DNA of 64,000 nt, taken from the NCBI GenBank assembly GCA_947630175.1, contig CANRGJ010000005.1, positions 124,001 to 188,000 of the forward strand. The letters are read 5' to 3'. The position numbers were made by a program, and so were the translations under genes. This DNA comes from an uncultured Ruminiclostridium sp. Lineage in GTDB: Bacteria; Bacillota; Clostridia; Oscillospirales; Ruminococcaceae. Every line of letters starts with the position of its first letter. Position 1 is the first letter of the stretch. The notes beneath the pieces were generated by a model. It was not told the origin of the DNA, ran no database searches, and worked only from the letters and a program-made list of their open reading frames with translations. Shown here piece after piece: positions 41,848-50,037 of the stretch.

Positions 41848-43095
41848 TTACAGCTTATATTCCTCCGCTTCCTTTATCAGAAGCACGTCCACCAGAGCGT
41901 CCACCTTTATGCCCTTGTCGGTGTATTCCTCGGAAAACACCTTCCCTCTCTCCCGTATTTTTGCGGTAAATCCCGCCTTTTCATAGGGCAGGAGCAGGGT
42001 CATTCTCCTTGAGCTTTCAGGTAGCTTTCTTGCGATAGCCGCCAGCAGCTTGTCAAAGCCCTCGCCGCTTTTGGCGCATATCTTGACGGTATCTTCGTCT
42101 TCGGGAATATTGTTTTCCACCAGATCGCACTTGTTCAGCACATTGAGAACAGGTATCTCCCCGCACCCAAGCTCTGTCAGCAGCGTCTGAGTGGTCTGCG
42201 CTTTTTCAGCCGCCTCAGGGTCGCTTATATCGCATACATGAAGGATAATATCTGCGCTTGCCGCCTCCTCCAACGTTGACTTGAACGCCTCCACCAGATT
42301 ATGCGGCAGCCTGCGTATCAGACCTACCGTATCAATAACCAGCACCGTTCTCCCGTCAGGAAGCAACACTCCTCTTGAAGTGGGGTCAAGCGTAGCGAAC
42401 AGCTTGTCCTCCGCCAGCACTCCCGCACCCGTCAGCGAGTTCAGCAAAGTGGATTTTCCCGCATTCGTATACCCAACGATAGCGGCGGTAAGAACGTTGT
42501 CTTTCTTTCTCCTCGACCGTGAAAAATCCCTGCGCTTTTCCAATTCCCTGAGATTTTCTTCTAACTTCGTAATTCTGTTGCGGATATGTCTGCGGTCAGT
42601 TTCCAGTTTAGTTTCGCCTGGGCCTCTCGTGCCTATCCCGCCGCCCAGACGCGACAGGGAAGTACCTATCCCCGCCAGCCTCGGCAGCCGGTATTTAAGC
42701 TGCGCCAGTTCGACTTGTAATTTACCCTCGTTGGAAACAGCTCTTCCCGCAAAAATATCCAGTATCAGCATCGTGCGGTCGATAACTCTTATGTTCAGAA
42801 TATCCTCAATATTCCTTATCTGACTTGCAGTCAGCTCACAGTCAAAAATCGCAAGGTCGGCGTCTAGCTTTTCAGCTAATTCCTTAAGCTCGTCCACTTT
42901 GCCCTCGCCTAAAACGGTAGCAGGCTCAGGCGACGGTCTTTTCTGCAAAACTCTTGCCACAGTTTGAGCTCCTGCGGTTTTCGCCAGCTCTTCCAGCTCG
43001 TTCATAGAGGACTCGGCGTCATATTCGCCGCAGTCTACACCCGCAAGGATAGCCCTTGCTCTTATTTCATCATTTTTGATAATATTTTCAGTCAT
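41848..43095 (-). CDS. hflX: GTPase HflX
   Basis: A 415-residue ribosome-associated GTPase that helps to split stalled ribosomes. The HflX N-domain has ARVLQKRPSPEPATVLGEGK, and RLGGGIGTRGPGETKLETDR is the family-specific glycine-rich segment. The G domain shows G1 GYTNAGKST, G3 DTVGLIRRLPH, G4 NKCD and G5 SAK-like CAKSGEG. The start is the ATG at 43095, with GGAGG 5 nt upstream; the longer frame would run through that site. A 7-bp inverted repeat (CCAAAGG ... CCTTTGG) lies next to this ribosome site. Confidence 0.95.
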   Translation of the reverse strand: MTENIIKNDEIRARAILAGVDCGEYDAESSMNELEELAKTAGAQTVARVLQKRPSPEPATVLGEGKVDELKELAEKLDADLAIFDCELTASQIRNIEDILNIRVIDRTMLILDIFAGRAVSNEGKLQVELAQLKYRLPRLAGIGTSLSRLGGGIGTRGPGETKLETDRRHIRNRITKLEENLRELEKRRDFSRSRRKKDNVLTAAIVGYTNAGKSTLLNSLTGAGVLAEDKLFATLDPTSRGVLLPDGRTVLVIDTVGLIRRLPHNLVEAFKSTLEEAASADIILHVCDISDPEAAEKAQTTQTLLTELGCGEIPVLNVLNKCDLVENNIPEDEDTVKICAKSGEGFDKLLAAIARKLPESSRRMTLLLPYEKAGFTAKIRERGKVFSEEYTDKGIKVDALVDVLLIKEAEEYKL

Positions 43096-43259
43096 ATATA
43101 CCTCCAAAGGAAAAATATTTTGTGTTCTCACAGCGATGTAATCCTTTGGAAAAAGAATTTATCGTCTGCGATCTTTTAATTGTTTTTGTAAAAAATAATC
43201 ATTTTCTCACCTCAAAACATAATTTATCTGCCGTAAAACGGCGAAAGGAGATGCTGAAA

Positions 43260-44741
43260 TTGCAGCTTGAAAAATACGACGTGATAATCATAGGTTCGGG
43301 CGTATCGGGGCTTTACTGCGCCCTCAACCTGAACAGGGCGCTGAAAGTCCTTATGATATCCAAAAAGGAGCTTACCCTTTGTAATTCCGCCCTTGCACAG
43401 GGCGGCGTAGCGGCGGTGATGAACCCCAAGGACGATGATTATTCCCTGCATATCCGAGACACTTTGATAGCAGGCGGCTATAAGAACGATATGAATAATC
43501 TGAAAATACTTGTGGAACAAGGACCTACCGATGTAAAGAACCTGATAAAATACGGCGTTGATTTTGACCGCAATCCCGACGGCTCCATAAATCTTACCCT
43601 TGAGGGGGGACATTCGCGTCACCGCATAGCCCACCACAAGGACAGCACAGGCTTTGAAATAGTGACCTGCCTTATCGACCAGGTGATAAAGCTGAAAAAC
43701 CTCACCATAATGGAAAATTCTCACCTTCTGGGACTGGAGAAGGAGGGGGAGGAATTTCACCTTGACATTCTCAAAGCGGGAGTGCATCACTATTATACCA
43801 CAAATGCAGTGGTTCTTGCAACAGGTGGAATAGGACGAGTTTACGAATACACCACAAATTCAGCCATAGCCACAGGTGACGGTATCCGTTTCGCCTACAA
43901 TTTAGGCGCAAGAATAAAACACCTCAGCTACGTTCAGTTCCACCCAACTGCCTTTGCTGACAGAAAAAACCGTGAATGTTTTCTGGTATCTGAGGCGGTA
44001 AGAGGCGAGGGCGCATATCTTCTCAACGCCAATAAAGAACGTTTTATGCAGAAATATGAGCCTGAGCGCAAGGAGCTTGCTCCCCGCGACGTAGTTTCCA
44101 AATGTATGATGCAGGAGCAGGAAGCCGTGGGCAGCGACGAGTTCTGGCTGGATATTTCCTACAAAGACCCCGAGTTTGTAAGAAACCGTTTCCCGATGAT
44201 ATATCAGCGTGTGCTTGAAAAAGGCTACGATATGACCAAAGAGCCTATCCCCATCTACCCCTGCCAACACTATCTTATGGGCGGCATAGCGGTGGACGGT
44301 AACGGCGCAACTACTGTAAAAGGCTTGTACGCCGCAGGAGAATGTGCCCACACAGGTGTTCACGGTTTGAACCGCCTTGCCTCAAATTCGCTTCTTGAAG
44401 CGCTCGTTTTCAGCCGCCTTATTGCGGAGCAGATAAACCTCACAACTCCCGCCGCAGGGGATTACACCCCAATAGAAGCCTCAATGCCATCTCCCGAAGG
44501 CGAACCTCTGCCCAAGGGCATACGCACCGAGATACGCCATATAATGCAAAAGGCGTATTTCGTAGTGCCCAACTATCCCGAAGCTGAAAAAGGACTTGCC
44601 AGAGTAAAAGAAATAAAAAATATGCTTGAAAGCAAAAAATACGCCCTTACTCCCGATTATATCGAGGCCTGCTCGCTTGCGACAGTCGCATATATAATTC
44701 TGGGAGAAGTTACCGAGCAGGGGAAAGGAAAAGAAGAATGA
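43260..44741 (+). CDS. nadB: L-aspartate oxidase
   Basis: A 493-residue FAD enzyme that oxidises L-aspartate to iminoaspartate, first step of NAD synthesis. It has the FAD dinucleotide motif VIIIGSGVSGLYCAL, the succinate-dehydrogenase-like active part GGHSRHRIAHHKDSTG, the HPTAF loop and the FAD motif GLYAAGECAHTGVHGLNRLA. I start at TTG 43260 because AAAGGAG lies 9 nt upstream; the ATG at 43251 directly abuts that site and is too close. It overlaps nadC by ATGA. A small hairpin (GCCGT AAA ACGGC) lies just before the ribosome site. Confidence 0.94.
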   Translation: MQLEKYDVIIIGSGVSGLYCALNLNRALKVLMISKKELTLCNSALAQGGVAAVMNPKDDDYSLHIRDTLIAGGYKNDMNNLKILVEQGPTDVKNLIKYGVDFDRNPDGSINLTLEGGHSRHRIAHHKDSTGFEIVTCLIDQVIKLKNLTIMENSHLLGLEKEGEEFHLDILKAGVHHYYTTNAVVLATGGIGRVYEYTTNSAIATGDGIRFAYNLGARIKHLSYVQFHPTAFADRKNRECFLVSEAVRGEGAYLLNANKERFMQKYEPERKELAPRDVVSKCMMQEQEAVGSDEFWLDISYKDPEFVRNRFPMIYQRVLEKGYDMTKEPIPIYPCQHYLMGGIAVDGNGATTVKGLYAAGECAHTGVHGLNRLASNSLLEALVFSRLIAEQINLTTPAAGDYTPIEASMPSPEGEPLPKGIRTEIRHIMQKAYFVVPNYPEAEKGLARVKEIKNMLESKKYALTPDYIEACSLATVAYIILGEVTEQGKGKEE

Positions 44742-45580
44742 AATTACCGCAGTTTTACATCGACGATATAATAAAGACCGCTATTGCCGAGGACATAAAC
44801 TATATCGACAGCACTACCGACCTGCTTATCCCCGAGGACGACGTTTCCTCCGCATATTTTATGGCAAAGGACGAGGGGACCTTGGCGGGAATTGATGTAG
44901 CTTTGCGTGTTTTCAAGCTTCTTGATGAAAACATTCAGATAGAGACTTATTTCAAGGACGGCGACAAGGTGAACAAAGGTGACATTATCGCCCGTTTCAG
45001 AGGAAACACCGCCGCTATGCTGAAAGCGGAGCGCACCTCCCTCAATCTTATCCAGCATATGAGTGGTATAGCCACCTACACGGCAAAATGCGCCGCACTT
45101 GTACAAGGCACGAACGCCTCCGTCACTGACACCCGAAAGACTCTTCCGGGACTTCGTCCCCTGCAAAAATATTCGGTAGTTGCAGGCGGCGGCAAGAACC
45201 ACCGCTACAATCTTTCCGACGCCGCCATGCTGAAAGATAACCACATCGACGCCTACGGCGGCATAACCCCCGCCGTGAACGCCCTGCGTGAAAAGGCAGG
45301 ACATATGCTGAAAATAGAGGTGGAGGCAAGAACCCTTTCAGACGTGCAGGAGGCTCTTGACTGCGGCGTTGACGTTATAATGCTGGACAATATGACCTGC
45401 GAGGAAATGAAAAAAGCAGTACAACTCACAAACGGCAGAGCAAAGTTAGAAGCCAGCGGCAACGTGACCCTTGAAAACATCAGACAGGTAGCGGAAACAG
45501 GCGTGGATATAATCAGCCTCGGCGCCCTGACCCACAGCGTAAAAGCCTTTGACATCTCTATGAAGTGGGATAAAAAGTAA
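44738..45580 (+). CDS. nadC: Nicotinate-nucleotide pyrophosphorylase (carboxylating)
   Basis: A 280-residue quinolinate phosphoribosyltransferase, which makes nicotinate mononucleotide from quinolinate and PRPP. Motifs: ERTSLNLIQHMSGIAT, DTRKTLPGLR, GGGKNHRYNLSDAAMLKDNH, IEVEARTL and VDIISLGALTHS, all as in the family. Length is normal. Translationally coupled to nadB (ATGA overlap). nadA, whose product links the two reactions, is not in the window. Confidence 0.96.
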   Translation: MKLPQFYIDDIIKTAIAEDINYIDSTTDLLIPEDDVSSAYFMAKDEGTLAGIDVALRVFKLLDENIQIETYFKDGDKVNKGDIIARFRGNTAAMLKAERTSLNLIQHMSGIATYTAKCAALVQGTNASVTDTRKTLPGLRPLQKYSVVAGGGKNHRYNLSDAAMLKDNHIDAYGGITPAVNALREKAGHMLKIEVEARTLSDVQEALDCGVDVIMLDNMTCEEMKKAVQLTNGRAKLEASGNVTLENIRQVAETGVDIISLGALTHSVKAFDISMKWDKK

Positions 45581-45621
45581 ATGTGATGCATAGAAGAAAT
45601 CGGAGTTTTCTGGAGGAAAAT

Positions 45622-46146
45622 ATGAAGATTGAAACGGAACGATTGATTCTAAGAGAATATACTATACAAGACTTCAATGCGTTATATGAAATAATGTCAG
45701 ATGCAGAAACCATGCAACATTATCCTAAGCCCTTTGATAAAGACCGCACTATGAAATGGATTGAGTGGAATATCCAAAACTACAAGGAATACGGATTTGG
45801 TCTATGGGCTGTTGTTTTAAGAGAAACAGGTGAGTTTATCGGTGACTGTGGACTGACAATACAGAATATTGATGGAGAATCACTGCCTGAAATAGGGTAT
45901 CACATTCATAAAAAGTATTGGAGGAAAGGTTTTGGAAGTGAGGCAGCAAGAGCGGTTAGGGATTGGGCATTTATGAATACAGAATATGATTGTCTATATT
46001 CTTACATGAAATATACAAATATTGGTTCATATTCTACTGCTATTGCAAATGGTATGAGGAAAGTGAAAGAATACCCTGATGAAAAAAATGGGATATCATA
46101 TGCGTATGCAATAACGCGTAAAGAATGGGAAAATCTTACTCGATAA
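45622..46146 (+). CDS. GNAT acetyltransferase, RimJ/RimL type
   Basis: A 174-residue protein with the RimJ/RimL pattern: ETERLILREYTIQDF at the start, FIGDCGLTIQNIDG, then EIGYHIHKKYWRKGFGSEAA (acetyl-CoA loop) and a late segment NIGSYSTAIANGM. The acceptor may be a small molecule or a protein N-terminus. GGAGG lies 6 nt before the ATG. Base composition is clearly more AT-rich than that of nadC before it, which points to acquisition; it lies in a duplicated region (see grpB remnant). Confidence 0.87.
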   Translation: MKIETERLILREYTIQDFNALYEIMSDAETMQHYPKPFDKDRTMKWIEWNIQNYKEYGFGLWAVVLRETGEFIGDCGLTIQNIDGESLPEIGYHIHKKYWRKGFGSEAARAVRDWAFMNTEYDCLYSYMKYTNIGSYSTAIANGMRKVKEYPDEKNGISYAYAITRKEWENLTR

Positions 46147-46151
46147 ACTTC

Positions 46152-46232
46152 TGATTTACTTGAGGAAAATATGACAGGACTAAAAACAAACACCGTACTT
46201 TTGCTCCCCCACGACAATGAATGGGACAAAAT
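46152..46232 (+). repeat. 81-bp direct repeat, copy 1 (grpB 5' end)
   Basis: It matches 46715-46795 in 77 of 81 bases and contains the ribosome site and first codons of grpB. Confidence 0.9.
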
Positions 46233-46242
46233 CGTTTTGTAG
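46171..46242 (+). pseudogene. Remnant of grpB 5' end (24 codons)
   Basis: ATG to TAG encodes 23 residues, of which the first 20 equal the N-terminus of the intact GrpB-family protein at 46734 except for one Ser-to-Pro change; it then runs into IVL and a stop. The bases just after it, GGGATAAAAAGT (46246-46257), equal the end of nadC (45567-45578), so a former nadC/grpB junction seems to be preserved here. Confidence 0.85.
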
Positions 46243-46302
46243 GCGGGATAAAAAGTGATTGGTGATTTTGCGTGATTAGTGTTATTATTCGGAGGCGCAG
46301 GA

Positions 46303-46707
46303 ATGATCAGATATGCTGATATTCAGGATCTTACCGTTTTAAGTGAACATGACAAGCATATTTCCGAATCCGAGTTGAGAAATATTATCCCTGCAAAGAG
46401 AGTTTTAGTTATGTATCAAGGGGATATTTTTATTGGGTGGCTGAGATTCGGATTGTTTTGGGACAATATCCCTTTTATGAATATGCTGTATATTTTGGAC
46501 GATCACAGAGGAAAAGGGAATGGGACAAAGCTGGTTTCATTTTGGGAAAAAGAAATGGCAAAAGAGGGGTATAGACAAGTCTTGACGTCCACACAGTCAG
46601 ACGAGCGTGCACAGTTCTTTTATCGAAAAATCGGTTATACCGAATGCGGTGCGCTTTTGCTGCCAAAAGAACCTTTAGAGATGTTCTTTATAAAGGACTT
46701 GATATAA
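46303..46707 (+). CDS. GNAT acetyltransferase, small
   Basis: A 134-residue GNAT protein: MLYILDDHRGKGNGTKLVSF is the acetyl-CoA loop with its preceding strand, and DERAQFFYRKIGYTECG the C-terminal motif. Not closely similar to the GNAT protein at 45622. GGAGG (46291-46295) lies 7 nt before the ATG, which rules out the longer GTG start at 46279. It lies exactly between the grpB remnant and intact grpB, as an inserted or exchanged cassette would. AT-rich. Confidence 0.85.
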   Translation: MIRYADIQDLTVLSEHDKHISESELRNIIPAKRVLVMYQGDIFIGWLRFGLFWDNIPFMNMLYILDDHRGKGNGTKLVSFWEKEMAKEGYRQVLTSTQSDERAQFFYRKIGYTECGALLLPKEPLEMFFIKDLI

Positions 46708-46714
46708 TAGATCA

Positions 46715-46795
46715 TGATTTATTTGAGGAAAATATGACAGGACTAAAAACAAACACCGTACTTTTGCTCTCCCACGATAACGAATGGGACAAAAT
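46715..46795 (+). repeat. 81-bp direct repeat, copy 2 (start of intact grpB)
   Basis: Second copy of the repeat at 46152-46232; 4 mismatches, all C/T changes (one before the start codon). Confidence 0.9.
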
Positions 46796-47273
46796 AGCCG
46801 CACAAACCATCACCTTAATAAAGAGCATATTGGGCGAAACCTGCACAGACGCTCAGCACATAGGTAGCACTTCAATCAAAACCGTTTCTGCCAAACCTAT
46901 AATCGACATAGCGGTTGCAGTCAAAGAATTAAACGACATTACACCCTATATAGACGCCCTGAAAGAAAACGGCATTTTCTACCGCAAAGAGGAATACGAC
47001 AGGCAGATATTATTTTTAATGGGCAATCTGGAAAACGACGTCAAAACTCATCATATCCATATAGTAGAAGCAGACAGCGCAAACTGGCATAATTACATAA
47101 ATTTCCGCGATTATCTGAACGCTTTCCCCGATAAAGCCAAAGAATACGACAAATTAAAACAACGATTGGCGAATCAGTTTCCCACCGACCGAAAATCCTA
47201 CACCGCAGGAAAAACAGAACTTATTTCAAGATTGCTTAACGAGGCGCAGCAGTGGCGGGACTCTCAAAAATGA
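46734..47273 (+). CDS. GrpB family protein (UPF0157, nucleotidyltransferase-like)
   Basis: A 179-residue protein of the GrpB/UPF0157 family: AQHIGSTSIKTVSAKPIIDIAV contains the GS..V....KPIIDI pattern of a nucleotidyltransferase fold, and HIHIVE, NFRDYLNAFPDKAKEYDKLK and KSYTAGKTELI are further family blocks. Some relatives are fused to CoaE; the function of the free form is unknown. The ATG at 46734 follows TTGAGGAAAAT. Its 5' end is duplicated upstream. Confidence 0.88.
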   Translation: MTGLKTNTVLLLSHDNEWDKIAAQTITLIKSILGETCTDAQHIGSTSIKTVSAKPIIDIAVAVKELNDITPYIDALKENGIFYRKEEYDRQILFLMGNLENDVKTHHIHIVEADSANWHNYINFRDYLNAFPDKAKEYDKLKQRLANQFPTDRKSYTAGKTELISRLLNEAQQWRDSQK

Positions 47274-47300
47274 CAAAACAAAAGAAAGGCATAAACCAAA

Positions 47301-47789
47301 ATGTCAGGACAAAAAATAGTATATGACACCCTTGAAGAAATGCAGATACCTTACAAAAAAATAGAACACAAGCCAATGTTCACCACCGAGGATATGGAGG
47401 ACTGCCACCTTGACCCTTCGTACAAGGTTAGCAAAAACCTTTTCCTCCGCAACGCAAAAGGCGACAAGCACTATCTCGTAGTCACCACCGTTGACAAGAA
47501 AGCTGACCTGAAAGCCTTGGCGCAGGAGTTGAACAGCACCCGCCTTTCATTCGGCTCAGAGCAGCGCCTTGACAAATATCTGAAAGTAAAGCCCGGTTCC
47601 GTTTCCGCATTCTGCGTTCTGAATGACATAAACAGGGAAGTGACGGTGGTATTTGACGAGGACTTAAAGCCGCTGGGAAAATTCGCCCTGCACCCCAACG
47701 AAAACACCGCAACAATCTACGTTGACTTTCAGGACGTGGTAAAATTAGTCAAAGCCCACGGCAACGAGGTGATATATGCAAAACTCTGA
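47301..47789 (+). CDS. ProX/YbaK-type aminoacyl-tRNA deacylase
   Basis: A 162-residue free-standing editing protein. KNLFLRNAKGDKHYLVVTT, the later RLSFGSEQRLDKYLKVKPGS and FALHPNENTATIYVD match the ProX branch (prolyl-tRNA editing, deacylation of Ala-tRNA-Pro). It would act in trans in the cytoplasm to clear mischarged tRNA. Overlaps the next GNAT gene by 14 nt. Confidence 0.9.
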   Translation: MSGQKIVYDTLEEMQIPYKKIEHKPMFTTEDMEDCHLDPSYKVSKNLFLRNAKGDKHYLVVTTVDKKADLKALAQELNSTRLSFGSEQRLDKYLKVKPGSVSAFCVLNDINREVTVVFDEDLKPLGKFALHPNENTATIYVDFQDVVKLVKAHGNEVIYAKL

Positions 47790-48219
47790 AATAACGGTAA
47801 GGGAAGCGGCAAAGACCGACCTTGACGGTATACTAGCCCTTTATTCCCAACTTTACGATAAAGAGATAACGCCTGACGAAAACATAATATCCTCATGGGA
47901 AAAGCTGATGTCCTACGACAATATCCATATGATAGCGGCAGAGCAAAACGGCGTGCTTATCTCCACCTGCTGCTGTACGATCATACCCTCTATAACTCAC
48001 AACGCCCGCCCCTTTGCCCTTGTGGAATATGTAGTTACCGATTCCGCCCACCGCAGAACAGGCGCGGGAAAAGCCTGCCTTGATTATGCAAAACAGCTTG
48101 CCATAAAACAAAATTGTTATAAAATAATGCTGATAACAGGCAGAGAGACCGCCCATGCCTTTTATAAATCCTGCGGCTATAAGTCTGATGGCAAAACCGC
48201 ATTTGTACAGGTTTTGTAA
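47776..48219 (+). CDS. GNAT acetyltransferase
   Basis: A 147-residue GNAT protein: LVEYVVTDSAHRRTGAGKAC holds the acetyl-CoA loop, KIMLITGRETAHAFYKSCGY the C-terminal motif B. GAGGTGAT precedes the ATG within the deacylase gene, so translation is probably coupled. Acceptor unknown. The stop codon lies in the left arm of a 12-bp stem-loop. Confidence 0.87.
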   Translation: MQNSEITVREAAKTDLDGILALYSQLYDKEITPDENIISSWEKLMSYDNIHMIAAEQNGVLISTCCCTIIPSITHNARPFALVEYVVTDSAHRRTGAGKACLDYAKQLAIKQNCYKIMLITGRETAHAFYKSCGYKSDGKTAFVQVL

Positions 48220-48236
48220 ATTTTTTTACAAAACCT
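48209..48236. other. Perfect 12-bp stem-loop at end of GNAT gene
   Basis: AGGTTTTGTAAA / TTTACAAAACCT with a TTTT loop, overlapping the GNAT stop and abutting the desulfurase promoter. There is no T run after it; it may be a weak terminator or an operator. Confidence 0.5.
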
Positions 48237-48259
48237 ATTGCAATTTCTACCAAATAGGT
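48233..48259. promoter_or_regulatory. Inverted repeat across cysteine desulfurase promoter
   Basis: ACCTATT / AATAGGT (7-bp perfect arms, 13-nt spacer) covers the -35 box and most of the promoter spacer; a likely operator, possibly for an Rrf2/IscR-type regulator (inference). Confidence 0.45.
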
Positions 48260-48266
48260 ATATAAT
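48238..48266 (+). promoter_or_regulatory. Promoter of cysteine desulfurase operon
   Basis: TTGCAA, 17-nt spacer, TATAAT, 69 nt before the ATG. Confidence 0.78.
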
Positions 48267-48335
48267 ATCTTTTGCAGGACAAAACATACTGATTTTGTAT
48301 ACTTTGCAAAACATTAAAGAAAAGAGAAAAATGAA

Positions 48336-49523
48336 ATGTTCCATACAAAAATATATCTGGACAACGCCGCCACCACAAAGGTGAGTGACCGTGTCCTGAA
48401 TGCAATGCTCCCGTATCTGAAAGAAGCCTATGGCAATCCCAGCTCTATCTACACCATAGGTAGAGAAGCCTCTATCGCCGTCACCAACGCCCGCACAAAA
48501 TGCGCCGAGCTGTTAGGCGCAAAGCCCTCCGAGATATATTTCACCTCAGGCGGGAGCGAGGGAGACAACTGGGCTATCAGAACGATCGCCGCCCAAGGCG
48601 CAGCCAAAGGCAAAAAGCACATAATCTCCAGTGCCTTTGAACATCACGCCGTTCTCCATACGTTACAGGACCTTGAAAAGCAAGGCTTTGAAGTAACATA
48701 TCTCCCTGTTCACGAAAACGGTATCGTTCGCGTTGAGGAGCTTAAAGCCGCTATTCGCCCTGATACTGCGCTTGTAACGATAATGTATGCTAACAACGAG
48801 ATAGGCACGATACAGCCTATTGCCGAGATAGGTGCCGTCTGCCGTGAAAACAAGATAATTTTCCACACAGACGCCGTTCAGGCTGTCCCTCATCTCCATA
48901 TCGACGTGGTAAAGGAAAACATAGATATGCTCTCCCTTTCGGGACACAAGCTCCACGCTCCCAAAGGCGTAGGACTTCTCTATTGCCGCAGGGGGATAAA
49001 GTTGACTCCTCTTATTTTCGGCGGAGCGCAGGAAAGAGGACTCAGAGCCGGTACTGAAAACGTAGCGGGCATAGTCGCCCTTGCAGAAGCGATGACCGCC
49101 GCCGCAGAAACTATGGACGAAGCCAACGAGCGCCACAAAAAATATGCAAAAAAGATTTACGACACCGTGATGAAGCTCTCTCGTGTGCATTTTAACGGCG
49201 ACCTTGAACACCGTATCCCCGGAACGGTCAACTTCAGCTTTGAGGGCGTTGAAGGTGAATCCCTCCTTTTGCAGCTTGACTTAAAGGGGATCGCCGCCAG
49301 CAGCGGCTCCGCCTGTACATCGGGGAGTCTTGATCCCTCTCACGTTCTCCTTGCCTTGGGACTTGTCCACGAGGTAGCCCACGGAAGCCTGAGAATAAGT
49401 ATGAGCGAGTACACAACCGAGGAAGAAATCGACGAGCTTTGCTCCGTCCTTCCCGGTATCATAGAAAAGCTGAGATCAATGTCCCCCCTGTGGGAACGCA
49501 TTACAAAGGAGGAAAAGAAGTAA
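48336..49523 (+). CDS. iscS: Cysteine desulfurase (NifS/IscS type)
   Basis: A 395-residue PLP enzyme that takes sulfur from cysteine for iron-sulfur clusters. [12 protein letters not shown] begins the protein, [10 protein letters not shown] and [10 protein letters not shown] follow, the PLP lysine is in [12 protein letters not shown] and the persulfide cysteine in [17 protein letters not shown]. The cysteine loop is of the long IscS/NifS group I kind. It directly precedes the scaffold gene (stop and start overlap by 1 nt), forming an isc/nif-type pair. Confidence 0.94.
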   Translation: MFHTKIYLDNAATTKVSDRVLNAMLPYLKEAYGNPSSIYTIGREASIAVTNARTKCAELLGAKPSEIYFTSGGSEGDNWAIRTIAAQGAAKGKKHIISSAFEHHAVLHTLQDLEKQGFEVTYLPVHENGIVRVEELKAAIRPDTALVTIMYANNEIGTIQPIAEIGAVCRENKIIFHTDAVQAVPHLHIDVVKENIDMLSLSGHKLHAPKGVGLLYCRRGIKLTPLIFGGAQERGLRAGTENVAGIVALAEAMTAAAETMDEANERHKKYAKKIYDTVMKLSRVHFNGDLEHRIPGTVNFSFEGVEGESLLLQLDLKGIAASSGSACTSGSLDPSHVLLALGLVHEVAHGSLRISMSEYTTEEEIDELCSVLPGIIEKLRSMSPLWERITKEEKK

Positions 49524-49954
49524 TGGTATACAGTGAAAAGGTAATGGAGCATTTCGCCTCTCCCCATAACGTAGGCGAGATAGAGAACGCCGACGGCGTA
49601 GGAGAAGTAGGAAACGCCAAATGCGGCGATATTATGAAGATGTACCTTAAGATCGACAACGACATCGTCACCGACGTAAAGTTCAAGACCTTCGGCTGCG
49701 GCGCCGCAATAGCCACGTCTTCCATAGCTACCGATATGATAAAGGGCAAGCCCCTTTCCGACGTTCTTCAGCTTACCAACAAGGCGGTAGTTGAGGCTCT
49801 TGACGGACTTCCCGCAGTAAAGCTCCACTGCTCCGTCCTTGCGGAACAGGCAGTAAAAGCCGCCGTTGCCGATTACTACAAAAAACACGGCAGGGAAGCG
49901 GAAGCAGAAGCATTGCTCGCAGGCTGTGACGACTGTGAATGCTGTGGTCAATAA
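49523..49954 (+). CDS. nifU: NifU/IscU-type iron-sulfur scaffold
   Basis: A 143-residue scaffold on which clusters are built. The three ligand cysteines are C34 (NAKCGDIM, with the Asp at 36), C59 (TFGCGAAIA) and C103 (LHCSVLAEQA). A short C-terminal tail CDDCECCGQ adds four cysteines (135, 138, 140, 141), which is not part of plain IscU. The ATG at 49523 overlaps the desulfurase stop (TAATG), and AAGGAGG lies upstream. Confidence 0.92.
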   Translation: MVYSEKVMEHFASPHNVGEIENADGVGEVGNAKCGDIMKMYLKIDNDIVTDVKFKTFGCGAAIATSSIATDMIKGKPLSDVLQLTNKAVVEALDGLPAVKLHCSVLAEQAVKAAVADYYKKHGREAEAEALLAGCDDCECCGQ

Positions 49955-49977
49955 AAATCTGCTTTACTATCAGAAAT

Positions 49978-50016
49978 AAAAAGTACGGTATGAAATTTTT
50001 CATACCGTACTTTTTT
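49978..50016. terminator. Shared terminator of nifU and SGNH lipoprotein genes
   Basis: AAAAGTACGGTATGAAA / TTTCATACCGTACTTTT, 17-bp stem with flanking A and T runs between convergent genes. Confidence 0.9.
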
Positions 50017-50037
50017 CTCTGACTTTTGCCGCTGTTT

